Shown in pieces: positions 1 to 9,365 of a stretch of DNA of 52,915 bases. Position numbers and translations under genes: made by a program. The DNA is from Actinomycetota bacterium (GTDB lineage Bacteria; Actinomycetota; Actinomycetes; Nanopelagicales; Nanopelagicaceae), in assembly GCA_029977785.1 (NCBI GenBank), contig JAPOKG010000003.1, positions 1-52,915 on the forward strand, in the 5' to 3' direction. Under the pieces are notes generated by a model, which was not told the origin of the DNA, ran no database searches, and was given only the letters and a program-made list of their open reading frames with translations. Each line of letters starts with the position of its first letter. The stretch's first letter is position 1.

Positions 1-1078
1 CATGCTGCACATCCGTGGTTAATTGTAGAAGGTCAGAACCAACAGCGGTGACATGTCCAATCTTGCGACCAGGGCGAACTTCCTTCTTATATTGATGGAA
101 TTTCAGCTCTGGGTTACGAGCCATCAGGTGAAGGTAGGGGCGATACATGTCGGTCTTCTCGCCGCCCAAGATATTTCCCATGACTGAATACTCAGCTGTC
201 ATGGCAGGATCGCCGAGCGGTAAATCAAGAATGGCGCGGAGGTGTTGTTCAAATTGGCTGGTGCGCGCACCATCGATAGTCCAATGTCCAGAGTTATGTG
301 GGCGCATCGCTAACTCATTGATGAAAATCTTCTCGCCTTTCACAAACATCTCAACTGCCATCACACCAACAACTCCAACTTCTTGCGCGATATCGAGCGC
401 TAGCTTCTGTGCTCTCTCCGCTAACTCGGGTGTGATGCATGGTGCAGGTGAAATTGTGAGGGTACAGATTCCATCTTCTTGCACTGTCTCAGTAGGGCTC
501 CATGAGGTGGCCTGACCATGAGGAGAGCGAGCCACCATGACTGCGATTTCAGAGTCAAAGGAAATCAGCTCTTCAATTAATAGCTTGGGATTAGTTTTGA
601 GCACTTCTGCCAATTCATCCTGAGAATTAATCTTCCAGACCCCACGTCCGTCGTAACCGCCAGAAATCGCTTTGGCAATCAGTGGATATCTTTCAATCTC
701 TTTCGTTGATGTGATCACCTTCCACTCTGGTGATGGATAGGCGCTTAACTTCTCGCGCATCTGCGCCTTATCTTGCGAATAGATAAATGCGCTAGCAGGT
801 GGATAGACGCGAACACCCGCAGTTTCCAGCCCTTTAATCACCGAGAGTGGAACTAACTCATGCTCAAAAGTGATCACGTCACAGTTGGCTGCAAATTTTT
901 TGAGAGCTTCTAGATCGGTGTAATCACCAACGACATGGTGTGTGAGTTGTGCACCTGAATCTTGAGGGCTTGCAGCAAAGAGCTGGAGATCGATTCCAAG
1001 AGCAGTAGCTGGCGCAACCATCATGCGCGCTAATTGCCCTGCACCTATGACGCCAACGCGAGGGAATCTTTCATTCAC
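1..1078 (-). CDS. purK: PurK, N5-carboxyaminoimidazole ribonucleotide synthase (partial, 3' end off window)
   Basis: This is the ATP-grasp enzyme that carboxylates AIR with bicarbonate in de novo purine synthesis. The reverse strand reads VNERFPRVGVIGAGQLARMM at the start, then an ATP-grasp core including AKAISGGYDGRGVW and FINELAMRPHNSGH. About 359 codons are visible; the family is usually 370-390 residues, so only a short C-terminus is missing. The ORF track omits it because it has no stop inside the window. The start is GTG at 1078, four bases after the birA stop; I found no earlier in-frame start before the birA coding end. Gene order purK-birA-accD-accE-maf-accA matches that known in Mycobacterium. 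Confidence 0.93.
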   Translation of the reverse strand, partial: MNERFPRVGVIGAGQLARMMVAPATALGIDLQLFAASPQDSGAQLTHHVVGDYTDLEALKKFAANCDVITFEHELVPLSVIKGLETAGVRVYPPASAFIYSQDKAQMREKLSAYPSPEWKVITSTKEIERYPLIAKAISGGYDGRGVWKINSQDELAEVLKTNPKLLIEELISFDSEIAVMVARSPHGQATSWSPTETVQEDGICTLTISPAPCITPELAERAQKLALDIAQEVGVVGVMAVEMFVKGEKIFINELAMRPHNSGHWTIDGARTSQFEQHLRAILDLPLGDPAMTAEYSVMGNILGGEKTDMYRPYLHLMARNPELKFHQYKKEVRPGRKIGHVTAVGSDLLQLTTDVQH

Positions 1079-1082
1079 ACGC

Positions 1083-1850
1083 CTATCGTAGATGAACGAT
1101 GTCTCCCACTGTCACTCGAGAACCATCTTCAAGAATGAGTTCTCCGGCAGGCGTGACATCGACAGCTTTTGCATTCTTATGACTGCCATCGGGATGTTCA
1201 ATCCGGATATCGTGGCCAATCGTTGCCGAGTGTTCGTTATAGAGATGGCGAAAATCCTCGCCATCCTGCCACCTTGTAAAGAGCTCCTCAAAAGTGGTCA
1301 GAAATGTAGAGAGAAGCACATTGCGATCAGGGTTTGAAAATTGGTGAAGAGCGAGTGAGGTAGCGTGAACAACAGGTAACTCTTCTTCAGTCATTCCAAC
1401 ATTGATGCCCACTCCGATGGTGACTCCATCACCACTTACTTGCGAGATTATTCCTCCAACCTTGCCCTCACTTAAGAGAATGTCGTTAGGCCACTTCAGG
1501 GTGGGGGAAGATTTGGGATCTAACTTAGTGAGCGCAAAGATTGCAGCGAGCCCTGTAAGAAGAGGTAAGAAAGACCAATCAGATTTTTCACGCTGTGGTT
1601 CAACATAAAACGAGAACATAAGAGCAGAAGTTGCTGGTGCATCAAACTTTCTATCGAGGCGACCGCGACCCGCGCTTTGAAATTCAGTTGCAATAACATC
1701 GCCATTACGCGCTTTTCTATCTGCAACTAATTGAGTTAAGTCATCTTGAGTCGACCCCGTGACTTCAACCACGCTTACTCGCCAGTACTGCGAGATTTTT
1801 TCCGAGATCACCGAACTATCTAGCGGTGGTCTTGGCGCAAGAGTGCTCAC
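1083..1850 (-). CDS. birA: Biotin--[acyl-CoA carboxylase] ligase (class I BirA)
   Basis: It activates biotin with ATP and attaches it to the carrier lysine of the carboxylase encoded next door. Visible motifs are STQDD near the N-terminus, the biotinyl-AMP loop FQSAGRGRLDRKF, LKWPNDIL, KVGGII and VGVGINV, with a small C-terminal domain ending in VTVGDIVHLR. There is no N-terminal helix-turn-helix, so it is a mono-functional class I ligase and not a repressor. The ORF track extends it to 1940 inside accD; I choose GTG at 1850 (255 aa) because a TAAGGT box lies exactly 7 nt upstream and the longer N-terminus has no family similarity. It is divergent from accD with fewer than 20 bp between start codons. 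Confidence 0.92.
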   Translation of the reverse strand: MSTLAPRPPLDSSVISEKISQYWRVSVVEVTGSTQDDLTQLVADRKARNGDVIATEFQSAGRGRLDRKFDAPATSALMFSFYVEPQREKSDWSFLPLLTGLAAIFALTKLDPKSSPTLKWPNDILLSEGKVGGIISQVSGDGVTIGVGINVGMTEEELPVVHATSLALHQFSNPDRNVLLSTFLTTFEELFTRWQDGEDFRHLYNEHSATIGHDIRIEHPDGSHKNAKAVDVTPAGELILEDGSRVTVGDIVHLR

Positions 1851-1868
1851 GACTAGTACCTTATGTTC
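1851..1868. promoter_or_regulatory. Overlapping bidirectional leaderless promoter for birA (-) and accD (+)
   Basis: The 18 bp between the chosen start codons contain TACCTTA at 1857-1863. Read on the plus strand, TACCTT (1857-1862) is followed by 6 nt and ATG at 1869; read on the minus strand, TAAGGT (1863-1858) is followed by 7 nt and GTG at 1850. Both fit TANNNT, the usual actinobacterial -10 element, at the spacing expected when the transcript begins at the start codon. No Shine-Dalgarno sequence precedes either start. Transcription from here is inferred, not seen. Confidence 0.6.
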
Positions 1869-3440
1869 ATGAGCCCAGATCTGCACACTACTGCCGGCAA
1901 AATCGAAGACCTTCGTGAGCGTATCGATGAAGCCGTGCACGCTGGATCAGCCCGAGCAGTAGAGAAGCAACATGCAAAGGGTAAGGGCACAGCGCGTGAG
2001 CGAATTGAGATGCTGGTTGACCCAGATTCATTTACAGAAATCGATGAGTTTGCCCGCCACCGCGCACAGAATTTCGGCATGGAGAAGAACCGTCCTTATG
2101 GAGATGGTGTAGTCATCGGTACTGCAACGGTAGATGGAAGACCCATCGCTTTGTATTCACAAGACTTCACAGTCTTTGGTGGATCACTCGGTGAGGTACA
2201 TGCCGAGAAGATCGTAAAGATTGCTGAGTTTGCTCTTAAATCTGGAATTCCTTTGATTGGCATTAATGATTCAGGTGGCGCGCGCATCCAAGAAGGCGTC
2301 GCCTCGCTCAACGGTTACGGAAAAATCTTTAGGCTCAACACTCGCTCATCTGGCGTCATTCCTCAGATTTCGCTCATTCTTGGGCCCTGCGCAGGCGGAT
2401 CTGCCTATTCGCCAGCTCTGACTGACTTCACCGTAATGGTGAAAGAGACTTCAAATATGTTTATCACTGGCCCAGATGTCATCAAGACTGTCACTGGTGA
2501 AGATGTAGATATGGAAGAACTCGGTGGAGCCTTTACACACAACACTAAATCTGGAAATGCTCATTACATGGCAGACTCTGAAGCCGATGCGATTGATTAT
2601 GTGAAAGCACTTCTTTCATATCTGCCATCTAATAATATGGATGGTTCTCCAATCCTTCCTCCTACTCAGACGCTAGACAAATCAGCAGCAGATTTTGCCC
2701 TCAACACTTTGATTCCCGATAGCCCAAACCAGCCATATGACATGAAGTCCTTGATCCAAGCGCTCGTTGATGAGGGTGAATTTCTGGAAGTCCATGCGCT
2801 CTATGCGCCAAATATTGTTGTTGGCTTTGCACGCATTGAAGGTCAATCCATTGGCATTATTGCGAATCAACCTTCACAGTTAGCAGGCACGCTCGATATC
2901 AACTCATCTGAAAAAGCAGCTCGTTTCTTACGTTTCTGCGATGCATTTAATATTCCAATTCTCACCCTCGTTGATGTTCCAGGATTTATGCCAGGCACCG
3001 AACAAGAGTGGAACGGCATCATTCGCCGCGGAGCAAAGTTGCTCTACGCCTATGCTGAAGCTTCCGTGCCACTTGTCACTCTGATTACTCGCAAGGCCTA
3101 TGGCGGTGCATTTATCGTGATGGGATCTAAATACTTAGGTAGCGATATCAACTTTGCGTGGCCAAGTGCTGAGATTGCAGTGATGGGAGCGCAAGGTGCA
3201 GTCAATATCTTGTATCGCAAAGATCTAGCTGAGGCCAAGGATCAAGATGCAAAGCGCGCAGAGCTAATCACTGAATACACTGAAAAATTCTCCAATCCAT
3301 ATCTAGCCGCAGAGCGCGGGACCATCGATAGCGTGATTGAGCCTGAAGATTCTCGTCAATACATCACTAAGGCATTCCGTACTCTCAAAACAAAACGAGA
3401 TACCTTGCCAGCACGTAAACACGGAAATATCCCTCTCTAG
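1869..3440 (+). CDS. accD: Acyl-CoA carboxylase beta (carboxyltransferase) subunit, PccB/AccD5-like
   Basis: It transfers the carboxyl group from carboxybiotin to acetyl- or propionyl-CoA, supplying malonyl- or methylmalonyl-CoA. The two crotonase-fold halves are visible: the N-half with [16 protein letters not shown] and [16 protein letters not shown], and the C-half with [13 protein letters not shown] and [16 protein letters not shown]. At 523 residues it has the normal length for the actinobacterial AccD/PccB group. The track starts at ATG 1863, but ATG 1869 fits the 6-nt spacing from the -10 box and costs only two residues. accE follows after 2 nt. Acetyl- versus propionyl-CoA preference cannot be told from sequence by eye. 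Confidence 0.93.
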   Translation: MSPDLHTTAGKIEDLRERIDEAVHAGSARAVEKQHAKGKGTARERIEMLVDPDSFTEIDEFARHRAQNFGMEKNRPYGDGVVIGTATVDGRPIALYSQDFTVFGGSLGEVHAEKIVKIAEFALKSGIPLIGINDSGGARIQEGVASLNGYGKIFRLNTRSSGVIPQISLILGPCAGGSAYSPALTDFTVMVKETSNMFITGPDVIKTVTGEDVDMEELGGAFTHNTKSGNAHYMADSEADAIDYVKALLSYLPSNNMDGSPILPPTQTLDKSAADFALNTLIPDSPNQPYDMKSLIQALVDEGEFLEVHALYAPNIVVGFARIEGQSIGIIANQPSQLAGTLDINSSEKAARFLRFCDAFNIPILTLVDVPGFMPGTEQEWNGIIRRGAKLLYAYAEASVPLVTLITRKAYGGAFIVMGSKYLGSDINFAWPSAEIAVMGAQGAVNILYRKDLAEAKDQDAKRAELITEYTEKFSNPYLAAERGTIDSVIEPEDSRQYITKAFRTLKTKRDTLPARKHGNIPL

Positions 3441-3442
3441 CA

Positions 3443-3625
3443 ATGAAATTTACCGTTACTGCAGGACATCCCACGCCTGAAGAGCTCGTTGCCTTGCAAG
3501 CTGTCCTGGCTAATCACAAAGCAGTCGAACTAACGCCTGTGATCAAACGGAGCGTCTTTGGATTGCCGCAACTACGCCAACCGCTACCTCACCAAATTAC
3601 TTTTGGCGCGCGAAAGTTTGAGTAA
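3443..3625 (+). CDS. accE: Acyl-CoA carboxylase epsilon subunit (AccE-like)
   Basis: A 60-residue protein that in actinobacteria joins the alpha and beta carboxylase subunits and stimulates activity. The N-terminus (KFTVTAGHPTPEELVALQAVL) fits the small epsilon family, whose members begin with a strand and a 'G.P..EELAAL' helix, and the end (ITFGARKFE) is short and basic-aromatic as usual. It sits between accD (2-nt gap) and maf (stop TAA directly followed by ATG), the same place as accE5 in Mycobacterium. Assignment rests as much on position as on sequence, because this family is weakly conserved. Confidence 0.8.
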   Translation: MKFTVTAGHPTPEELVALQAVLANHKAVELTPVIKRSVFGLPQLRQPLPHQITFGARKFE

Positions 3626-4228
3626 ATGCCGCGCATAGTTCTTGCTTCTCAATCTCAATCCCGTAGAAGGCTGCTGGAAGATGCGGGCCTCAAGCCGACC
3701 ATCATTGTGAGTAACGTCGACGAAGAAACCGATTTCTTCAACGCTATGACTCCAGAAGATATGGTTATCGCGCTTGCGATATCTAAGGCACATACGGTGC
3801 GAGAGCTTGTTGATTATCCAGCGCTGATTATTGGTTGCGATTCAACCTTTGATGTCGATGGTGTCTCATTTGGTAAGCCAGGAACCGCCGCTATTGCACG
3901 CGAACGTGCCAAGAAGATCAGCGGACGCTCAGGACTATTACATACTGGACATTGCATTATCGATACTGAAAAAGGTATTGAAATCGCCGATCGAGTAACG
4001 ACAAAAGTTACTTTCTCCGAGATGAGCGATCTTGAAATTGATGACTACATAGCATCCGGTGAACCACTTCATGTGGCGGGAGGATTCACCCTTGATGGAT
4101 TTGGCTCTCCCTTTATTCCATTGATTGAAGGCGATTACACAAACGTTGTAGGAATATCAATGCCATTTCTTCGCAGCGCCATGAAAAAACTTGGCTACTC
4201 TTGGCCACAGGTGAAGGAGATGTCATGA
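3626..4228 (+). CDS. maf: Maf-like nucleoside triphosphate pyrophosphatase
   Basis: It hydrolyses non-canonical or modified nucleoside triphosphates to monophosphates and is a house-cleaning enzyme linked to septum control. The start [17 protein letters not shown] is the Maf S-x-x-R-R-x-L-L substrate motif, followed by [16 protein letters not shown] and [12 protein letters not shown], which carries the catalytic aspartate, then FGKPG. It is 200 residues, typical for the family. The start codon directly abuts the accE stop and its TGA overlaps the accA ATG (ATGA), so it is translated as part of the carboxylase operon. Confidence 0.93.
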   Translation: MPRIVLASQSQSRRRLLEDAGLKPTIIVSNVDEETDFFNAMTPEDMVIALAISKAHTVRELVDYPALIIGCDSTFDVDGVSFGKPGTAAIARERAKKISGRSGLLHTGHCIIDTEKGIEIADRVTTKVTFSEMSDLEIDDYIASGEPLHVAGGFTLDGFGSPFIPLIEGDYTNVVGISMPFLRSAMKKLGYSWPQVKEMS

Positions 4229-5943
4229 AGCGAGTGCTGATTGCAAATCGAGGCGAGATTGCACTTCGCGTTATTCGAGCATGTAAAGATCATGGTTTGG
4301 AATCTGTCGCGATTTACTCTGAAGAAGATCGTGATGCGCTACATGCCAAGAGCGCCGATTACTCATATTCACTCAATGGAACTGTTGCTAAAGATACTTA
4401 CCTCAACATTCCAAAAATCATCGCTCTAGCAAAAGAGTCAGGCGCCGATGCAGTGCATCCTGGTTATGGCTTTCTCTCTGAAAATGCTGACTTTGCCCAA
4501 GCCGTCATTGATGCAGGGCTGATTTGGATTGGACCTCCTCCATCTGCAATTAGCGCACTGGGTGACAAGGTTTCCGCTCGTCGCATTGCCGCCCTTGCTG
4601 GTGCACCACTTGTAGCTGGAACTAAGGATCCAGTCACAGGACATGAAGAAGTACTGGAGTTTGCTAAGGAGCACGGTTTACCGGTTGCAATTAAGGCAGC
4701 CTTCGGTGGTGGCGGGCGCGGACTCAAAGTTGCTCGCACAATGGAGGAAATTCCTGAGCTCTATGCATCTGCTGTTCGTGAAGCCATTGCCGGTTTTGGT
4801 CGCGGAGAATGTTTCGTTGAACGTTATTTGGATAAACCACGCCACGTTGAGACTCAAGTCTTGGTTGATCAACATGGACATGCCGTTGTTGTTTCAACTC
4901 GCGACTGCTCGCTACAACGTCGTCATCAGAAGTTGGTAGAAGAAGCTCCAGCGCCATTTCTGACTGACGCGCAAAATGAAGAGTTATATCGCTCAAGTAA
5001 GGCAATTATGAAAGAAGCTGGATATGTAGGCGCTGGTACATGCGAATTCTTAGTCGGTCTTGATGGAACAATCTCATTCTTAGAAGTGAATACCCGACTT
5101 CAAGTTGAGCATCCGGTATCGGAAGAAGTTACGGGAATTGATCTCGTCCGTGAACAATTTAGAATTGCGATGGGTGAAAGTTTAGGATTCGATGATCCAG
5201 TTATTCGCGGCCACTCACTTGAATTCCGTATTAATGGAGAAGATCCAGGGCGCTCCTTCTTACCTGCTCCAGGACGAATCTCTACCTGGAATATACCTAC
5301 CGGACCCGGCGTACGAGTCGATGCTGGCTTTAGAAATGGCGATGTCATCGGAGGCAACTTCGATTCGCTTTTAGCGAAGTTAATTGTCACGGGCGCTACT
5401 CGAAAAGAAGCTATAGAACGAGCACGTCGCGCTCTTGCAGAATTCGAAGTTGGCGGACTAGCAACAGCAATTCCCTTCCACAGAGCCATCTTGGATGATC
5501 CCGCCTATACCGAAAACTTCAAGGTCTATACCAGCTACATTGAAAATGAATTTAAAAATGAGATCCCAGCTTTCCAGAGCGTAGTTGCGGATGTACAGAC
5601 AAGAGTTGCTGCTGAGAAATTGGTAGCAGAAGTAAATGGAAAACGTTTTGAAATTCTCGTTCATGCCCCCGAACCTGTTGTAAAGCGCCATCGCGCAAAA
5701 CAGGCATCTGCGGCTGGGGCATCAGGGACTGGTTTAGCTAGTCCCATGCAGGGCACAGTAGTAAAGATTGCTGTGACAGAAGGTCAGAGGGTATCTGCAG
5801 GCGACTTAGTAATAGTTCTCGAAGCGATGAAGATGGAACAGCCCTTGAACGCACATCGAGATGGCGTGATTAAGAACTTAAAGGCTGTAATCGGTGAGAC
5901 TGTTGCAGCAGCAACAGTTCTCTGTGACATTATTGAGGCATGA
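4225..5943 (+). CDS. accA: Acyl-CoA carboxylase alpha subunit: biotin carboxylase plus biotin carrier
   Basis: It uses ATP and bicarbonate to carboxylate biotin on its own carrier domain. The biotin carboxylase half (about 1-450) shows [26 protein letters not shown] (ATP loop), [15 protein letters not shown] and [19 protein letters not shown] linker leads to the carrier domain (about 500-572) with the biotinylation motif EAMKMEQP. The track start at 4201 is rejected for ATG 4225, which overlaps the maf stop as ATGA and starts [13 protein letters not shown] as in homologues; this gives 572 residues. Its partner subunits AccD and AccE and the ligase BirA are encoded just upstream. Confidence 0.95.
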   Translation: MKRVLIANRGEIALRVIRACKDHGLESVAIYSEEDRDALHAKSADYSYSLNGTVAKDTYLNIPKIIALAKESGADAVHPGYGFLSENADFAQAVIDAGLIWIGPPPSAISALGDKVSARRIAALAGAPLVAGTKDPVTGHEEVLEFAKEHGLPVAIKAAFGGGGRGLKVARTMEEIPELYASAVREAIAGFGRGECFVERYLDKPRHVETQVLVDQHGHAVVVSTRDCSLQRRHQKLVEEAPAPFLTDAQNEELYRSSKAIMKEAGYVGAGTCEFLVGLDGTISFLEVNTRLQVEHPVSEEVTGIDLVREQFRIAMGESLGFDDPVIRGHSLEFRINGEDPGRSFLPAPGRISTWNIPTGPGVRVDAGFRNGDVIGGNFDSLLAKLIVTGATRKEAIERARRALAEFEVGGLATAIPFHRAILDDPAYTENFKVYTSYIENEFKNEIPAFQSVVADVQTRVAAEKLVAEVNGKRFEILVHAPEPVVKRHRAKQASAAGASGTGLASPMQGTVVKIAVTEGQRVSAGDLVIVLEAMKMEQPLNAHRDGVIKNLKAVIGETVAAATVLCDIIEA

Positions 5944-6770
5944 CATCTACTGAACTCCTGTATTCAGATCCTCTGGCCGCTGCAACTGCGGCAGCGGCAG
6001 AAATCGCACAACGTACAGGAGTGGCATCCCACGATGTAGCGCTTGTGATGGGATCTGGTTGGGTCACAGCAGCTGATGCATTAGGAGCGCCAGCTTACGA
6101 ATGTGACGCACACGAACTCACCGGATTCTTTGCTCCAGCTGTCGAAGGTCACTCTGGAAAGGTTCGTTCTTACGAAATTACTGAAGGTGGAAAAACTCTT
6201 CGCGCACTGGTCTTTCTTGGACGTACTCACCTGTACGAAGGTAAAGGTATGGAGCCTGTGGTGCATGGAGTCCGTACTGCAGTAAAGGCTGGTTGCAAGG
6301 TCATCATTCTGACCAATGCATGCGGTGGGATTAACACTTCATTTAAAGTTGGCCAGCCAGTTTTAATTCGTGACCATATTTCATTGACTGCCGCTTCTCC
6401 GCTGTCAGGTGCAACCTTCGTAGATCTGACAGATTTATATAGCAAACGAATTCGCACAATTGTAAAGAGCGAAGATTCTTCCCTTGCCGAAGGCGTCTAT
6501 GTGCATTGGCGCGGACCTACCTACGAAACTCCGGCAGAAATCGCCATGATGCGCACCATGGGCGCAGATTTAGTAGGTATGTCTACCGTCCCAGAGGCGA
6601 TTGCAGCACATGCACTTGGCGCTGAAGTCTTAGGTATTTCGCTTGTGACAAACGCGGCGGCTGGCATTACTGGTGAAAAACTCAACCACGAAGAAGTGAT
6701 TGCAGCCGGTAAAGCTGCAGCAGATCGCATGGGCGCTCTCCTTAAATCAACTATTCCTAAACTCATCTAA
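5940..6770 (+). CDS. punA: Purine-nucleoside phosphorylase (trimeric type)
   Basis: It splits purine (deoxy)nucleosides with phosphate into base and (deoxy)ribose-1-phosphate. Family motifs are VMGSGW near the N-terminus, [10 protein letters not shown] (phosphate site), [17 protein letters not shown] and [15 protein letters not shown], then VTNAAAGI. The length of 276 residues matches the trimeric (hexosyl-inosine) class and not the hexameric DeoD class. The ATG overlaps the accA stop as ATGA, so nucleoside salvage is translationally tied to the carboxylase operon. The phosphosugar mutase and DeoC that use its product follow downstream. Confidence 0.95.
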   Translation: MTSTELLYSDPLAAATAAAAEIAQRTGVASHDVALVMGSGWVTAADALGAPAYECDAHELTGFFAPAVEGHSGKVRSYEITEGGKTLRALVFLGRTHLYEGKGMEPVVHGVRTAVKAGCKVIILTNACGGINTSFKVGQPVLIRDHISLTAASPLSGATFVDLTDLYSKRIRTIVKSEDSSLAEGVYVHWRGPTYETPAEIAMMRTMGADLVGMSTVPEAIAAHALGAEVLGISLVTNAAAGITGEKLNHEEVIAAGKAAADRMGALLKSTIPKLI

Positions 6771-6777
6771 TACGCGT

Positions 6778-6783
6778 TAATCT
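6778..6783 (+). promoter_or_regulatory. Putative -10 box of a leaderless promoter for the phosphosugar mutase
   Basis: TAATCT ends 6 nt before the ATG at 6790, with no Shine-Dalgarno sequence in the 19-nt gap after pnp. The spacing equals that before accD and tsaE. An internal promoter would let the catabolic genes be transcribed separately from the carboxylase genes. Inferred from sequence only. Confidence 0.5.
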
Positions 6784-6789
6784 CCTCTC

Positions 6790-8406
6790 ATGGATGCAGC
6801 GCTCAAGCAAGAGGTTGAGGATTGGATAGCTGACGATCCTGACCCAGGGACTGCACTTGAGTTAACCGAACTTATTAAACGTGGCGATGAAGCAACGCTG
6901 CGCAAATATTTCAGCGGCTTTCTCCAATTTGGCACTGCTGGGCTACGTGGACCAATAGGGCCAGGCCCTTCTTGTATGAATCGCGCTGTCGTTGGGCGCG
7001 CAGCTGCTGGAATCGCGTCCTATATGAAGAAGCGTGGAATGAATTCAGTTGTTATCGGACGAGATGCTCGCTATGGATCAGAGGATTACACCTTTGAAAC
7101 GGCAGAAATCATGAGTGGTGCGGGTATGAAGGTATTTATCCTTCCCCGTCCGCTACCAACTCCCATTTTAGCCTTCGCAACTTCGCATTTGAATTGCGAT
7201 ATCGGCATCATGGTCACAGCTAGCCATAATCCCCCACAAGATAATGGCTACAAGGTATATATCGGCCCAGTTGCCGATGGAATCAATTACGCAGCATCAC
7301 AAATCATTAACCCTACTGATGGATTTATCGCCAGTGATATCGCTGCAGTCACCTCTCTCAAATCACAACCACGAGGCTCTGAATGGACCATCTTGGGCGA
7401 AGATGAAGTAGATGAGTACGTCAAACGCACGAGCGCTCTGGCTCCACGCTCAAGTGATATCAAAATCGTCTACACCGCGATGCATGGCGTTGGTACAGAA
7501 ACTATAAAGAGAGTCTTTACTCAAGCAGGTTTTAACAACCTCATCACTGTTGATGAGCAGTGCACACCAGACCCAGATTTTCCAACCGTTGCCTTTCCTA
7601 ATCCTGAAGAACCCGGTGCCATCGATCTAGCTCTCGCTAAAGCGCGTGAAGTTGATGCAGATCTGGTCATTGCCAATGATCCTGATGCCGACCGGTGCGC
7701 TGCTGCAATTAACGACCCAGTTTTGGGCTGGCGCATGTTACGTGGGGATGAACTCGGAATTATCTTTGGCGAATGGATTGCCCGTACTCATCCAAAGGGC
7801 ACCTTTGGAAATTCCATTGTCTCTTCATCTGCGCTGCGAAAGATATGTGCACATTACAGAATTAATTTTCAAGAAGTTCTCACCGGCTTCAAATGGCTGG
7901 CCAAAATTGAAGATCTCGCCTTCGGTTACGAAGAAGCAATCGGGTATTCAGTAGATTCAAAGACGGTCAATGATAAAGATGGAGTCTCGGCCGCCATTTT
8001 CTTAACTCAAATTGCATCAGATTTAGCTAAGAGTGGACTGACCCTTACTGATCTTCTCAACGAAGTCTGGGGTCGCCACGGATTTCATGGGACTGAACAA
8101 ATTTCAATTCGAGTCGCTGATATGAGTTCGATCGCTCGTCTTCTTAATGGGCTACGAAAGAATCCACCAAGTGAAATAGCTGGCCGTGCAGTGAAATCCA
8201 TTGATGACTTGGCAGCCCCCCAAGATGGGCTGCCACCAACAGATGGACTTCGTATCTGGTTGGATGGAGATATCCGCATCATTGTTCGTCCCTCTGGCAC
8301 TGAAGCAAAAATGAAGTGTTACATCGAGGTTGTCACAGCTACGTCAGCAGAATCACAGAAATTGCTCGACGAGATTCGTGGACCTCTGAAAGAATTCCTT
8401 TCGTGA
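6790..8406 (+). CDS. Phosphoglucomutase/phosphomannomutase family protein, probable phosphopentomutase (PmmB-like)
   Basis: An alpha-D-phosphohexomutase-superfamily enzyme of 538 residues. Visible are QFGTAGLRG near the N-terminus, the phosphoserine loop VTASHNPPQDNGYKVY, the metal loop NDPDADRC, the sugar-binding GDELG and EEAIGYSVD, and the C-terminal phosphate loop VRPSGTEAKMKCY. All four active-site loops are intact. Between purine-nucleoside phosphorylase and DeoC the expected reaction is (deoxy)ribose-1-phosphate to 5-phosphate, and no DeoB-type mutase is seen here, so I infer phosphopentomutase activity; phosphoglucomutase activity is equally possible on sequence alone. Pmm next to pnp is also the mycobacterial arrangement. 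Confidence 0.88.
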   Translation: MDAALKQEVEDWIADDPDPGTALELTELIKRGDEATLRKYFSGFLQFGTAGLRGPIGPGPSCMNRAVVGRAAAGIASYMKKRGMNSVVIGRDARYGSEDYTFETAEIMSGAGMKVFILPRPLPTPILAFATSHLNCDIGIMVTASHNPPQDNGYKVYIGPVADGINYAASQIINPTDGFIASDIAAVTSLKSQPRGSEWTILGEDEVDEYVKRTSALAPRSSDIKIVYTAMHGVGTETIKRVFTQAGFNNLITVDEQCTPDPDFPTVAFPNPEEPGAIDLALAKAREVDADLVIANDPDADRCAAAINDPVLGWRMLRGDELGIIFGEWIARTHPKGTFGNSIVSSSALRKICAHYRINFQEVLTGFKWLAKIEDLAFGYEEAIGYSVDSKTVNDKDGVSAAIFLTQIASDLAKSGLTLTDLLNEVWGRHGFHGTEQISIRVADMSSIARLLNGLRKNPPSEIAGRAVKSIDDLAAPQDGLPPTDGLRIWLDGDIRIIVRPSGTEAKMKCYIEVVTATSAESQKLLDEIRGPLKEFLS

Positions 8407-9350
8407 GTTTCTATGGCCTTATTGATGGTAGTGAGAAATCACTTCGCAACTTTCTCGACCAACTATCGGGCGTTGATCAAGTAGGTGCAGAGTCACGCGC
8501 TGCTATGTTGGCAACGCGCTCCATTAAGACAACGAGCAAGCGCTGGGCGATTGATACTGCAATCTCGATGGTTGACCTTACAACTTTGGAGGGGGCGGAT
8601 ACTCCCGGAAAAGTAAAGGCTCTCTGTAATAAAGCTGTGCGCCCTGATCCCACAGATTCGACTGTTCCCAGCGTCGGCGCCATCTGTGTCTATAACGATA
8701 TGGTTTCCATTGCTCGAACGCATCTAGATTCTATTGGTGGAGAAAAAGTTCCTGTCGCTGCAGTATCAACAGCTTTTCCATCAGGTCGCGCCTCCATGGA
8801 TGTAAAGATTCGAGATACGCAGGATGCCATTGATGCGGGTGCTGCTGAGATTGATATGGTCATTGACCGTGGCGCTTTTCTATCGGGCAACTTAGGTTTG
8901 GTGTTTGATGAAATCGTAAAGATTCGTGAAGTGTGCGGCGAAAAAGCTCATCTCAAAGTGATCTTTGAGACTGGCGAGTTGGTGACTTATGACAATGTAC
9001 GAAAAGCATCTTATTTAGCCATGTTAGCGGGGGCTGATTTTATTAAGACATCTACCGGCAAAGTTGCTCCTGCAGCTACTCCCCCTGTAGTTCTGGTGAT
9101 GCTCGAGGCAGTCCGCGATTTCTATTCGCTGACAGGGCGTCGAATTGGGGTAAAACCTGCGGGTGGCATTCGCACCACAAAAGATGCAATTAAGCAGTTG
9201 GTGCTCGTCAATGAGACTGCTGGACCAGAATGGCTGACTCCAGAGCTCTTCCGAATTGGCGCAAGCGCCTTACTGAATGATTTGCTGATGCAACGCATGA
9301 AAATGGATGATGGCTACTACGCTAGCCCTAACTACGTGACTATCGACTAA
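8403..9350 (+). CDS. deoC: Deoxyribose-phosphate aldolase
   Basis: It cleaves 2-deoxyribose-5-phosphate to glyceraldehyde-3-phosphate and acetaldehyde. The TIM barrel shows EIDMVIDRG (catalytic aspartate), FIKTSTGKV with the Schiff-base lysine, and VKPAGGIRT with the second lysine. The track start at 8316 is inside the mutase; GTG at 8403 overlaps the mutase stop (GTGA) and begins VSFYGLIDG, giving 315 residues. That is longer than the E. coli enzyme but usual for actinobacterial versions with an N-terminal extension. The acetaldehyde product is the likely substrate of the dehydrogenase that follows. Confidence 0.94.
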   Translation: MSFYGLIDGSEKSLRNFLDQLSGVDQVGAESRAAMLATRSIKTTSKRWAIDTAISMVDLTTLEGADTPGKVKALCNKAVRPDPTDSTVPSVGAICVYNDMVSIARTHLDSIGGEKVPVAAVSTAFPSGRASMDVKIRDTQDAIDAGAAEIDMVIDRGAFLSGNLGLVFDEIVKIREVCGEKAHLKVIFETGELVTYDNVRKASYLAMLAGADFIKTSTGKVAPAATPPVVLVMLEAVRDFYSLTGRRIGVKPAGGIRTTKDAIKQLVLVNETAGPEWLTPELFRIGASALLNDLLMQRMKMDDGYYASPNYVTID

Positions 9351-9365
9351 TAGAGGCTGCTGACA

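Noticed and set aside
147-515. 122-aa plus-strand ORF
   Set aside because: It lies antisense to the well-supported purK frame and has no family features; it is a shadow of that gene.
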